A DNA stretch of 64,000 nt from VXNE01 sp963668365 (GTDB lineage: Bacteria; Pseudomonadota; Gammaproteobacteria; Pseudomonadales; Azotimanducaceae): positions 434,001 through 498,000 of the forward strand of contig OY764266.1 of assembly GCA_963668365.1 (NCBI GenBank). Direction: 5' to 3'. The position numbers and the translations under genes are program-made. The notes beneath the pieces were generated by a model that had not been told where the DNA came from, did no database searches, and saw only the letters and a list, made by a program, of their open reading frames with translations. Position 1 is the first letter of the stretch; every line of letters starts with the position of its first letter. Positions 24,113-32,086 of this stretch are shown one piece after another.

Positions 24113-25245
24113 CTGGCAACTTCGGCCGGCGAAAGGCGCAGAACCCGCCAGCCCGGCAGTATGACGCTGAGTCCCGCAAGCAGTAGCGATATGGCGAAAC
24201 CGACGGGATACAGGGACCAGGGCGGCGGGTAGACGACGGTACGATACCGTCCCAGTAGCGCGCCGGCATCGATCACTGCGGCCGGAATCAAACCGAGCAG
24301 TGCACCGCACGCATAGATCAGCGCGCTTTCTCCCGCAACACCGATCAACAACGCCCCGCCGCCGAATCCGAGGGATTTCATCGTGGCGAACTCCCGGTAA
24401 CGGTCACGCACGGACTGCGCCATTACGCCAGCCGTGCAGAAGAGAATCGCAAAAAGCGCCGCGCCGACAATCATGTTGGCGGCGAGCCGCACTTGGTCGG
24501 GCCGCCGACCGGACATCGAGACGAGACGGGTTCTTGCCGTCAGCGTGGGCGCGGATGAGTTGCGGAACAGTTCGTCGATCGCGGCAGCGACCGCGCCAAC
24601 ATGCCGGGCGTCGGTGACCTTCACGGCGAACCCTGTGACAAGCCCCGCCTGCTCCGCCGGTAGCGTTTGGTCCACATGAGAGTAAGACACGATGAGCCCC
24701 TTTGCCTCGTCGGGCGAAGAGATATCGCGATCCCAGATACCGACGATCAAGAATGACCACTCGTCCAGCGGCACCCCGATGGGCTTCAGGCTGATGCGAT
24801 CTCCCACTTTCCAACCGAACGATTCCGCGCTGCCGGCGCCCGCGATCGCTGCTGCCGGCGTGGCCAGGAAGGCCTCCACAGTCGCGGGATCGATGCGGAC
24901 GTCGTAGGCGACGTCGAGATATCGCTCGATGTCAACAGCGAGGAGTGTGACGCCGCCCTTGAACGTCCTGTACCTCGAATTGTGGTACATCAGATGCGCG
25001 ACATCCGAGACGCCCGGGACCGTCTCGATGGCGTACAAACTCGCGAGCGGCATGTAACCGGGGAAGATCCTGCCGCTGACGTGAAGGAGATCTTCCGGGA
25101 TCGATTCCATCCGACGCTCAATGCCCGAGTCAAGGCCCTTGAGGACCCAGAGGAGAGCGAAAGCGACGGCGACGCTGCCCGCGGTCAAAGCCGCGCGTAA
25201 CGGGTCGCGAGCGAGACCAGTCCAAACAAGCAAAAGGTAGCGCAT
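24109..25245 (-). CDS. ABC transporter permease, MacB/FtsX type (first of a pair)
   Basis: A 378-residue permease with the same architecture as its downstream partner: TM1 at about residues 15-37 (DPLRAALTAGSVAVAFALLWVL), periplasmic domain to about 250, then three FtsX-type TM helices (NMIVGAALFAILFCTAGVMAQSVRDRYREFATMKSLGF and following). ATG 25245 (MRYLLLVWTGLARDP) is chosen over an in-frame ATG at 25314, since these proteins start just before TM1. The cognate ATPase gene is missing from the window. GC content is that of the core genome, unlike the neighbouring ADP-ribosylglycohydrolase gene. Confidence 0.8.
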   Translation of the reverse strand: MRYLLLVWTGLARDPLRAALTAGSVAVAFALLWVLKGLDSGIERRMESIPEDLLHVSGRIFPGYMPLASLYAIETVPGVSDVAHLMYHNSRYRTFKGGVTLLAVDIERYLDVAYDVRIDPATVEAFLATPAAAIAGAGSAESFGWKVGDRISLKPIGVPLDEWSFLIVGIWDRDISSPDEAKGLIVSYSHVDQTLPAEQAGLVTGFAVKVTDARHVGAVAAAIDELFRNSSAPTLTARTRLVSMSGRRPDQVRLAANMIVGAALFAILFCTAGVMAQSVRDRYREFATMKSLGFGGGALLIGVAGESALIYACGALLGLIPAAVIDAGALLGRYRTVVYPPPWSLYPVGFAISLLLAGLSVILPGWRVLRLSPAEVAR

Positions 25246-25373
25246 AGGGTCGGGCCGAGCAGGTCGACGAAAAAGTGTACGCACAAACGCGGCACGACGC
25301 GCGGGGTGGGCCAAGGCGTAGGCCGAGGGGCACGTTCATGGGCGAAGCCATCGCGCGCGCCGCCAGCGTCGAC

Positions 25374-25817
25374 TCAGTCTGCGGGCGCCGACCGACGCTC
25401 GGCTTCCCAATACAGCGTCTGCTGGAATTTCACCACGGCCGGCCCATGGCCGGGCAGGTCCGCGGTGATCTCGAAACGCAACGTGTCCCGATCCTGGTAG
25501 GTCAGCATCGCAAGATAGTAGACGGCTTCGCCTTCCCGCACCTCGCGAAAGTCGAGCGCCTGCGATTGCCCAAGCAGGTTCTTGACGCTCCCGCGCATCG
25601 GTACCGGCACGCTTCGCTCGCCGTCCGTTACGGATACGTTGACCAGCGCCTTGTCGCGGCCGCGCACGACACCGTAGCGCTCGGCGACATCCGCGCGCAG
25701 GAAACTGGGATTGAAGACGGAATAATGCACTTCGTAGCCGTCGAACGACTGCTTCTGCTCGGCGAAAAGCACTCCCGCGGCCAGCACAACGACTGCCATC
25801 GCGACGCGCGCAATCAT
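25374..25817 (-). CDS. DUF4426 domain protein, secreted
   Basis: A 147-residue protein with an N-terminal signal sequence (VAMAVVVLAAGVLFAEQ) followed by a single beta-rich DUF4426 domain containing YEVHYSVFNPSFLRADVAERYG. Function is unknown. It overlaps the metW stop (ATGA), the arrangement found in Pseudomonas-type genomes where DUF4426 follows metX-metW and precedes rdgB. Here its downstream neighbour is an inserted island. Confidence 0.88.
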   Translation of the reverse strand: MIARVAMAVVVLAAGVLFAEQKQSFDGYEVHYSVFNPSFLRADVAERYGVVRGRDKALVNVSVTDGERSVPVPMRGSVKNLLGQSQALDFREVREGEAVYYLAMLTYQDRDTLRFEITADLPGHGPAVVKFQQTLYWEAERRSAPAD

Positions 25818-26413
25818 TTGCCGGCGCGTCCCAGGCGGTAGAACGCCGTGGTGCCGAAGAGGTTGGGGAAGCGACTGATCAGGCGCCGACTCCTGTAGCC
25901 GTAATCGACGGCGAAACGTTCGATGATCGCAATGCCGATTTCGTGGCATAGCCGCTCGAAGTCGGCGAAGGTGCAGAGGTGAATGTTCGGCGTGTCGTAC
26001 CAGTTGTGGGGCAGGTGTTTCGCCATCGGCATTCGGCCGCGCGACACGATCCAGGCCCGGCACACCCAATGCCCGAAGTTGGGAAACGTCACGATGCACT
26101 CCCCGCCTATTCGAAGCATCTCCCGCAGCAGCAGGTCGGGTCGCCGCACGGCCTGGAGGGTCTCTGTCATCACGACCATGTCGAAGCTCGAATCGGGGAA
26201 CCTCGCCAGGCCGTCGTTCAGGTCGTGTTCTATGACGTTCACGCCCGCCCCGATGCAGGCGTTGATCCGGTGCGGGTCGATGTCCATGCCATAGCCGCGG
26301 ACGCCCTTGTTCGATTGCAGGTGCGCGAGCAGTTCGCCGTTGCCGCATCCAAGGTCGAGCACCCGCGCGCCGGGTTCGACCAGGTTGGCGATGATGTGGA
26401 GATCTTCTCTCAT
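25814..26413 (-). CDS. metW: Methionine biosynthesis protein MetW
   Basis: A 199-residue SAM-fold protein that is required with MetX for homoserine acylation in some proteobacteria. The motif VLDLGCGNGELLAHL is the SAM-binding loop; FDMVVMTETLQAV and the C-terminal YGYRSRRLISRFPNLFGTTAFYRL match the family. ATG 26413 overlaps the metX stop by 4 bases, so it is translated with metX. Confidence 0.92.
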   Translation of the reverse strand: MREDLHIIANLVEPGARVLDLGCGNGELLAHLQSNKGVRGYGMDIDPHRINACIGAGVNVIEHDLNDGLARFPDSSFDMVVMTETLQAVRRPDLLLREMLRIGGECIVTFPNFGHWVCRAWIVSRGRMPMAKHLPHNWYDTPNIHLCTFADFERLCHEIGIAIIERFAVDYGYRSRRLISRFPNLFGTTAFYRLGRAGK

Positions 26414-27552
26414 TGGCCGCACTCGGAGGCGACGCGGTCGAGGTAGGCCGACAGCACGTCCAGGTATCGGGGCACCTGGAGGAGAAACGAGTCGTGGCCG
26501 TGGGCCGCGTCGATGGTGGCGCCGACCACATCCTTCTGCGCCTCGATCAGTGCGTCGATGATTTCGTCGGATCGCTCGGGGGCGAAGCGCCAGTCGGTCG
26601 AGAAGGAGATGACCAGGAATTTGCACGAGGCGCGAGAAAGGGCTTCGACCAGGTTGTCGCCGTAGTCCCGGGCGGGATCGAAGTAGTCGAGGGCGCGCGT
26701 CATCAGGAGATAGGTATTGGCGTCGAAAACCTTCGAGAACGTGCTTCCCTGGTAGCGGAGGTAACTCTCCACCTGGAACTCGACGTCATGTCCGGACGCG
26801 ATGTCTCCCGACTTGAGTTCCCGTCCGAAACGGTCCCCCATGCTGTCGTCGGACAGGTAGGTCACGTGGCCGAGCATGCGCGCCAGGCGCAGTCCGACGT
26901 CGGGGTTGGATCCAACCTTGATGTAGTTGCCATCGTGATATTCGGGATCTGTGACGATCGCCTGGCGTGCGATCTCGTTGAAGGCGATGTTCTGCGCTGA
27001 GAGCTTCGACGCGCACGCGATCAAAAGCGCGTGCCGCACCCGGTCGGGAAAGTCGATGGCCCACTGCATCGCCTGCATCCCGCCCAGGCTGCCGCCGAGC
27101 ACGGCGGCGAACGCATCGATACCGAGGGCGTCGGCGAGCATGGCCTGCGTTCGCACCCAGTCCTTGACTGTCACGGTGGGAAACATCGGGCCGTATGGGT
27201 CGCCAGTCTCGGGATTGATGGAACGTGGCCCCGTGCTTCCGTGACAACCGCCGAGGTTGTTAAGGCTGACGACGAAGCAGCGGTTGGTGTCGATGGGCTT
27301 TCCGGGGCCGATGCATACATCCCACCACCCCGGCTTGTCGTCGTCCATGCTGTGATACCCGGCCGCGTGATGGTGTCCCGACAGGGCATGACAGACCAGA
27401 ACCGCGTTCGACCTGTCGGCGTTGAGCGTTCCGTAGGTCTCGTAGACGATTTCGAAATGCGGCAGCCGGACGCCGCATCGCAGGTCGATTGGACCGAAAC
27501 GCGCGGTTTCGGGAACAACCACGCCGACCGATTTGGGGGGCAGGGTCTTCAT
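26410..27552 (-). CDS. metX: Homoserine O-acyltransferase
   Basis: A 380-residue alpha/beta-hydrolase-fold acyltransferase that activates homoserine for methionine synthesis. Nucleophile Ser in LGGSLGGMQAMQW, Asp in SFSTDWRFAP and His in AHGHDSFLL form the triad; VLVCHALSG and NLGGCHGSTGP are typical. Whether acetyl- or succinyl-CoA is used cannot be told by eye; gammaproteobacterial MetX with MetW is often the succinyl type. A 269-bp mobile-type element ends 33 bases upstream and separates the gene from yggT; no strong ribosome-binding site is seen. Confidence 0.93.
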   Translation of the reverse strand: MKTLPPKSVGVVVPETARFGPIDLRCGVRLPHFEIVYETYGTLNADRSNAVLVCHALSGHHHAAGYHSMDDDKPGWWDVCIGPGKPIDTNRCFVVSLNNLGGCHGSTGPRSINPETGDPYGPMFPTVTVKDWVRTQAMLADALGIDAFAAVLGGSLGGMQAMQWAIDFPDRVRHALLIACASKLSAQNIAFNEIARQAIVTDPEYHDGNYIKVGSNPDVGLRLARMLGHVTYLSDDSMGDRFGRELKSGDIASGHDVEFQVESYLRYQGSTFSKVFDANTYLLMTRALDYFDPARDYGDNLVEALSRASCKFLVISFSTDWRFAPERSDEIIDALIEAQKDVVGATIDAAHGHDSFLLQVPRYLDVLSAYLDRVASECGQ

Positions 27553-27585
27553 GGTGGCTTGACTTGAGAACTTGGGTGGCGGGGG

Positions 27586-27854
27586 CTAGTGTCGTGTCAC
27601 GCGCGTTCTGGCGCTTCAGAGTTCGCCATGCGCGTCAATGCAAGGCGTGGTCCGCAGTGAATATCTAGCATATTCGCAAGGGCCACAACGCGGCAGTGGC
27701 GTGCATGGCGATCTCCCGAAGGGCGCGCCCCACGGGGCCTGTGGCCGTGTTGCGCCCCTTGGAAATGGAGCCCACCATTCCCGGCGGGGACGCGCCTTGC
27801 CACAGACCCCGTGGGGCACGCTGAAGCGTCATAACGCGCGTGACACGACACTAG
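27586..27854. mobile_element. MITE-like element with 22-bp perfect terminal inverted repeats
   Basis: The ends, 27586-27607 and 27833-27854, are exact reverse complements of each other (left end begins CTAGTGTCGTGTCACGCG). Further inner blocks also pair: CGCCCCACGGGGCCTGTGG near 27728 with CCACAGACCCCGTGGGGC near 27800. The whole 269 bp can fold into one long hairpin. It encodes no transposase, so it would be moved in trans. The outer CTAG (or TA) is palindromic and could be target site; CTAG-type targets are known for IS5-family elements. The right end supplies the TAG stop of yggT. Confidence 0.8.
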
Positions 27855-28450
27855 GGTCCGCCCCCGAACAGCGCCCTGAACAAACCCGGCAGGAGAAAAT
27901 TCTGCAGCAGCAGGATCACGAGAAACACGATGATGGGAGACAGGTCGAGACCACCCATCACCGGCAGCAATCGGCGCGCTGGCGCGAGTACGGGTTCACA
28001 GATCTCGCGCAGGAGGGAGGTGACGGGATTGTAGGTCGCGGGGGCAAGAAACGAGATGATGATCATCGCGAAGATGGCGATCCAATAGAAGAACAGGAAC
28101 AGGTCGAAAGTCCGGTAGACGCCCGCGACCACGGCGCCCACGACAATCCCGAGGGATTGCAGCAGTTCCACGACAACCATGTTGTCGAAACGTCCGGTCA
28201 TGGCGGCAACGATGCCGATCGTAGCCGCGCACGTGATCCAGGTGGCGAAGAAAGCGGAGAGATCGAGGTTCTTGTAGGTCGGAATGACCTTCCTCAGGGG
28301 ACCCAGTACCGGATCGGTATACCGGATGATGCCCTGGGAAATCGGGTTGAAGAAGTCTGCGTGCGTCGCTTGCAGAATGAAGCGCACGAGGAACAGCACC
28401 GAGACTGCGCTCAGCAGGTATTGAATGATGAAGGCAAACGGATCGACCAT
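27851..28450 (-). CDS. yggT: YggT family membrane protein
   Basis: A 199-residue protein with two YggT repeats, each with paired membrane helices and an 'I-x-x-YTDPVLxPLRKVIP' / 'EICEPVLAPARRLLPVMGGLDLSPI' motif at about residues 45-60 and 137-160. It is an inner-membrane protein linked to osmotic or ion stress and to cell shape; its biochemical role is unknown. Its TAG stop (27851-27853) lies inside the terminal repeat of the MITE-like element, so the native C-terminus may have been altered. Confidence 0.88.
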   Translation of the reverse strand: MVDPFAFIIQYLLSAVSVLFLVRFILQATHADFFNPISQGIIRYTDPVLGPLRKVIPTYKNLDLSAFFATWITCAATIGIVAAMTGRFDNMVVVELLQSLGIVVGAVVAGVYRTFDLFLFFYWIAIFAMIIISFLAPATYNPVTSLLREICEPVLAPARRLLPVMGGLDLSPIIVFLVILLLQNFLLPGLFRALFGGGP

Positions 28451-28471
28451 GCTTGCTGCCGCAACTCCCGG

Positions 28472-29293
28472 TTACTTGCCGAACTCTTCCGCGAGCTCTC
28501 GCGACCGCTGGCAGGCGGCCTCGATCGCCTTTCTGAACTCTGCCCGCACGCGGGCAGCGTCAAGTATAGATAGGGCACGTTCCGTCGTGCCACCCGGAGA
28601 GGTGACGCGCTCGCGCAGGACTCGCGGCCCGACGCTTTCGGCTTCGGCCATGCGAGCGGCGCCCAGCACGGTGGCTGTCGCGAGGCGCTCGGCGGTAGCC
28701 GCGTCGATGCCGAGTTCGACGCCGGCTTCGATCATGCCTTCGAGGAGATAGAACGCGTAGGCTGGTCCGCTGCCGGACAGGGCCGTCACGGCATGCAGGC
28801 TGTCCTCGTCATCGAACCAGACGACCTGGCCGGCGGCGGACAGAATCCTCTCGGCCAGGGCCCTCATGCCGGGCTCGACGAATCCATTTGCCGTCAATCC
28901 GGAGATGCCCGCCCGCAGAAGTGCCGGGGTGTTCGGCATGCATCTCACGATCGGTTGCTTCGCGGACGTCCAGCGAGAGATCGCCTCGATGGGCACGCCG
29001 GCCGCGATGGATATGACGAGTTGGCGGGTCGTCAGGGGCAGGGCCTCGACTACTTCCCGAATGACCTGGGGCTTCACAGCCAGCACCACGGCGTCTGCGG
29101 CATCGACCGCGACGGCATTGGCCTGGGTGGTCGAAACGCCTTCGAAACGCTCGAGCTGGTTCGGTATCGGATCGGCCACGACGATGTCGAGCTGGCTGTC
29201 GGGCATGTCATCCGCAGCCTCGCTTGCCGCCCGCAGGCCGCCAACGAGGGCGAATGCCATGTTGCCGCCGCCGATGAATGCGATCCGTTTCAC
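28472..29293 (-). CDS. proC: Pyrroline-5-carboxylate reductase
   Basis: A 273-residue NAD(P)H-dependent reductase, the last step of proline synthesis. The Rossmann motif FIGGGNMAFALVGGL is at the N-terminus, AVKPQVIREV in the middle, and the signature SGSGPAYAFYLLEGMIEAGVELG near residue 165. GTG 29293 overlaps the yggS stop (GTGA). It lies in the standard yggS-proC-yggT order. Confidence 0.94.
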   Translation of the reverse strand: MKRIAFIGGGNMAFALVGGLRAASEAADDMPDSQLDIVVADPIPNQLERFEGVSTTQANAVAVDAADAVVLAVKPQVIREVVEALPLTTRQLVISIAAGVPIEAISRWTSAKQPIVRCMPNTPALLRAGISGLTANGFVEPGMRALAERILSAAGQVVWFDDEDSLHAVTALSGSGPAYAFYLLEGMIEAGVELGIDAATAERLATATVLGAARMAEAESVGPRVLRERVTSPGGTTERALSILDAARVRAEFRKAIEAACQRSRELAEEFGK

Positions 29294-29985
29294 GCGCCCC
29301 TCGGGCCGAAGATTGCCGTGCCGATCCGCACGCAGGTGGCGCCTTCCTCGATGGCCGCGGCGAAGTCGTCGCTCATGCCCATGGAAAGCGTGTCCCAATG
29401 GGGTCCGCCCGCCGGCCGGTGGCGGTCCAGCAGTTCCCTCGTCAACGCAAAGCTGTCGCGCATGGCCTGCACATCCTCCTTCGGCGCCGGTATGACCATC
29501 AGACCTCTCAGCCGCAGGTGGGTGAGGTCGCGCACCGCATCGATGAACTCGCCGACGGCATCGGGCGCGATGCCAGCCTTCTGCGGTTCTTCATCGATAT
29601 TGACTTCGATGCACACGTCGAGCGGATCCATTCCTGCGCGGCTGGAGTTTAGTCGCTCGGCGATCCTCTTTCGATCCAGCGTGTGCACCCATTGAAAGTT
29701 CCGGGCGATGTCCCGGGTCTTGTTGGACTGCACGGCGCCGATGAAATGCCAAGTGATGTCGCGCCCGGCGAGAGCTCGTATCTTCGGCAACGCTTCCTGC
29801 AGGTAGTTCTCGCCGAAGTGCTTGACGCCGGTGTCCGAGGCGGCGGCGACTTCCTCGGCCGAGCGGGTTTTCGAAACCGCGAGCAGGCATACGTCCTCGG
29901 GTGATCGGCCGGAGCGCAGCGCGGCGCGGGCGATTGCGTTCCGAACGCAGGCGACCGAGCGAGTAACCGAAGGGCCAGCCCCCAT
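29290..29985 (-). CDS. yggS: YggS family pyridoxal phosphate homeostasis protein
   Basis: A 231-residue PLP-binding protein of the PLPBP/YggS family. The PLP lysine is in LLAVSKTRS (about residue 36), followed by HFGENYLQEALPKI, WHFIGAVQSNKTRDIA, and a C-terminal SMGMSDDFAAAIEEGATCVRIG that binds the phosphate. No enzyme activity is known; it controls free PLP and amino-acid pools. It is divergent from pilT, as usual. Confidence 0.93.
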   Translation of the reverse strand: MGAGPSVTRSVACVRNAIARAALRSGRSPEDVCLLAVSKTRSAEEVAAASDTGVKHFGENYLQEALPKIRALAGRDITWHFIGAVQSNKTRDIARNFQWVHTLDRKRIAERLNSSRAGMDPLDVCIEVNIDEEPQKAGIAPDAVGEFIDAVRDLTHLRLRGLMVIPAPKEDVQAMRDSFALTRELLDRHRPAGGPHWDTLSMGMSDDFAAAIEEGATCVRIGTAIFGPRGA

Positions 29986-30130
29986 TTCTCACGAAACCCC
30001 GGGTCGAGTAACTGAAATCATTTAAGCACCAGCGGCACGCGATTGCAGAGATTGTCCATGTGCCTCGCGGCTTCGTCGACGGATACTTTGCGGGTCGAAG
30101 GGCATTGCGGCAAATCGAGTATTCGCGGGC

Positions 30131-31165
30131 GTGGAAATTATCGATCTTCTTTCGCGCGCCATCGCGGCCGGCGGGTCGGATCTGCACCTGTCTGCAGGAT
30201 TGTCTCCCATGGTCCGCGTCGATGGCGAACTGCGGCGCCTTCACGAGGAGTCGGTGCCTGACCGCAGGGTCCGGGCGATGCTCGGCACGGTCATGAACCG
30301 GAGGAGTCGGGAAGCGTTCGAGAAGTCATTCGAGGCGGACTTCGCATTCGAGGCAAGCGGGATCGGGCGCTTTCGGGTCAACGCGTATCAGCACAACCGC
30401 GGCGCGGGTGCCGCATTCCGCGTGATCCCCTCGAAGATCCCGACCATGGACGAGCTGAACCTGTCGCCGGTGTTCAGGGAAATCGCCATGGCGCCCCGGG
30501 GCCTGGTGCTGGTTACCGGTCCAACCGGCTCCGGCAAGAGCACGACCCTGGCCGCGCTGATCGACTGCATCAACGACAATCGGCGGGAACACATTCTCAG
30601 CATCGAGGACCCGATCGAGTTCGTTCACGCCAGCCGCTCGTGCCTCGTCACCCAGCGCGAAGTGCTTCGCGATACCGCGGGCTTCAACGCGGCCTTGCGC
30701 TCCGCGCTGCGGGAGGACCCCGACGTTATCCTGGTGGGCGAGATGCGCGACACGGAAACGATCAGGTTGGCGTTGACGGCGGCGGAAACCGGACACCTGG
30801 TGTTCGGCACCCTGCACACCGCGTCTGCGGCGAAGACCGTCGACCGCATTGTCGACGCCTTTCCGGCAGGGGAAAAGAACATGGTGCGTTCGGCGTTGTC
30901 GGAGTCCCTTCATGCAGTCGTTTCACAGACCCTGCTCAAGGCGGTCGGGGGCGGACGCGTAGCGGCGCACGAAGTCATGCTGGCGACGCCGGCGATACGC
31001 AACCTGATCAGGGAAGACAAGACGGCGCAGATGGTCTCGGCAATGCAAACCGGCGCGGCGGTCGGCATGCAGACCCTGGATCAATGCCTGCGCGGGCTGG
31101 TGCAAAAGGGGCTGGTGTCGCCGGAAGCGGCGCGCGCGAAGGCCCGGATACCCGGGGATATCTGA
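30131..31165 (+). CDS. pilT: Type IV pilus retraction ATPase PilT
   Basis: A 344-residue hexameric secretion ATPase that drives pilus retraction. GTG start gives VEIIDLLSRAIAAGGSDLHLSAG, the usual N-terminus. Walker A GPTGSGKSTT, Asp box, Walker B ILVGEMRDTETIRLALTAAETGHLVFGTLHT and the retraction-specific AIRNLIRED motif are all present. PilU, which often follows, is absent here. It converges on argF. Confidence 0.95.
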   Translation: MEIIDLLSRAIAAGGSDLHLSAGLSPMVRVDGELRRLHEESVPDRRVRAMLGTVMNRRSREAFEKSFEADFAFEASGIGRFRVNAYQHNRGAGAAFRVIPSKIPTMDELNLSPVFREIAMAPRGLVLVTGPTGSGKSTTLAALIDCINDNRREHILSIEDPIEFVHASRSCLVTQREVLRDTAGFNAALRSALREDPDVILVGEMRDTETIRLALTAAETGHLVFGTLHTASAAKTVDRIVDAFPAGEKNMVRSALSESLHAVVSQTLLKAVGGGRVAAHEVMLATPAIRNLIREDKTAQMVSAMQTGAAVGMQTLDQCLRGLVQKGLVSPEAARAKARIPGDI

Positions 31166-31173
31166 CGCCAGTC

Positions 31174-32082
31174 CTACCGCTCTGCGAGCAGGAACTCGAG
31201 CAGCGCCTTTTGCGAGTGCAGTCGATTGCCGGCCTCGGTGAATACTACCGATCGGGGGTCGTCTAACAGGTCTTCGCTGACTTCCTCTCCCCTGTGCGCC
31301 GGCAGGCAGTGCATGAAGATCGCGTCCGGGTTGGCGAGGTCCAGCAGTGAGGGGCTGACCTGGTAGCCGTCGAAGACGTTCCGGCGTTCTGCGGCCTCTT
31401 CGTCGTGCCCCATGGAAGACCAGACATCGGTGACCACGAGATCGGCGTTCTCGACCGCCGCTTTGGGGCTCTCCACCAACTCGGCGTTGTCGGTGTCGGC
31501 GAGCAGATCGCTATCGGGCTGATGTGACTCGGGCGTTGCGATCTTTAGACGAAAACGGAATTGGCGGGCGGCATTGATATACGAGTTGCACATATTGTAG
31601 CCGTCGCCCACGAAGGCGACCGTACGCCCTTCGATGGTTCGCCCCCGCACCTCCTCGTAGGTCTGCATGTCGGCGAGCAGTTGGCACGGGTGGAATCGGG
31701 CCGTCATGCCGTTGATGACGGGCACGCTGGATGCGCGCGCGAACGCCGTGACGTCGTCGTGGCTCAAAGTCCGGATCATCACTACGTCGACCATTTCGGA
31801 GAGCACGCGAGCCGTGTCTTCGACGGGTTCTCCCCGCCCGATCTGAGAGTCGGCCGGACCCAGGTTGATCGCGTGTCCTCCGAGTTGGTGCATTCCTGTC
31901 TCGAATGCCACCCTGGTGCGGGTCGAACTGAGCCCGAAGACCATGGCGAGGGTCTTGCCTTCAAGGGGCGTCCACGCTGTGCCGGCGGCCTGGAGACGCT
32001 TCAGTTCCGCGCCGCGGTTCAGGATCTGGCGGAGTTCTTCGGGACTGAAGTCCCTCAACGTCAGGAAGTGTCGCGTTTGCAT
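31174..32082 (-). CDS. argF: Ornithine carbamoyltransferase
   Basis: A 302-residue anabolic enzyme making citrulline from ornithine and carbamoyl phosphate. The carbamoyl-phosphate loop SSTRTRVAFE, HPCQLLADMQT and the ornithine motif MHCLPAHRG are intact. Start ATG 32082 (MQTRHFLTLRDFSPEEL) is the conserved N-terminus. It is 4 bases downstream of argD and forms an argD-argF operon. Confidence 0.95.
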   Translation of the reverse strand: MQTRHFLTLRDFSPEELRQILNRGAELKRLQAAGTAWTPLEGKTLAMVFGLSSTRTRVAFETGMHQLGGHAINLGPADSQIGRGEPVEDTARVLSEMVDVVMIRTLSHDDVTAFARASSVPVINGMTARFHPCQLLADMQTYEEVRGRTIEGRTVAFVGDGYNMCNSYINAARQFRFRLKIATPESHQPDSDLLADTDNAELVESPKAAVENADLVVTDVWSSMGHDEEAAERRNVFDGYQVSPSLLDLANPDAIFMHCLPAHRGEEVSEDLLDDPRSVVFTEAGNRLHSQKALLEFLLAER

Positions 32083-32086
32083 GGCC

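Noticed and set aside
25818..26531. Extension of the DUF4426 frame over metW
   Set aside because: The signal peptide begins at ATG 25817 and the extension is metW in another frame.
27638..28573. 311-codon + strand frame across the MITE-like element and yggT
   Set aside because: It starts inside the inverted-repeat element and continues antisense to yggT, with no protein-like composition.
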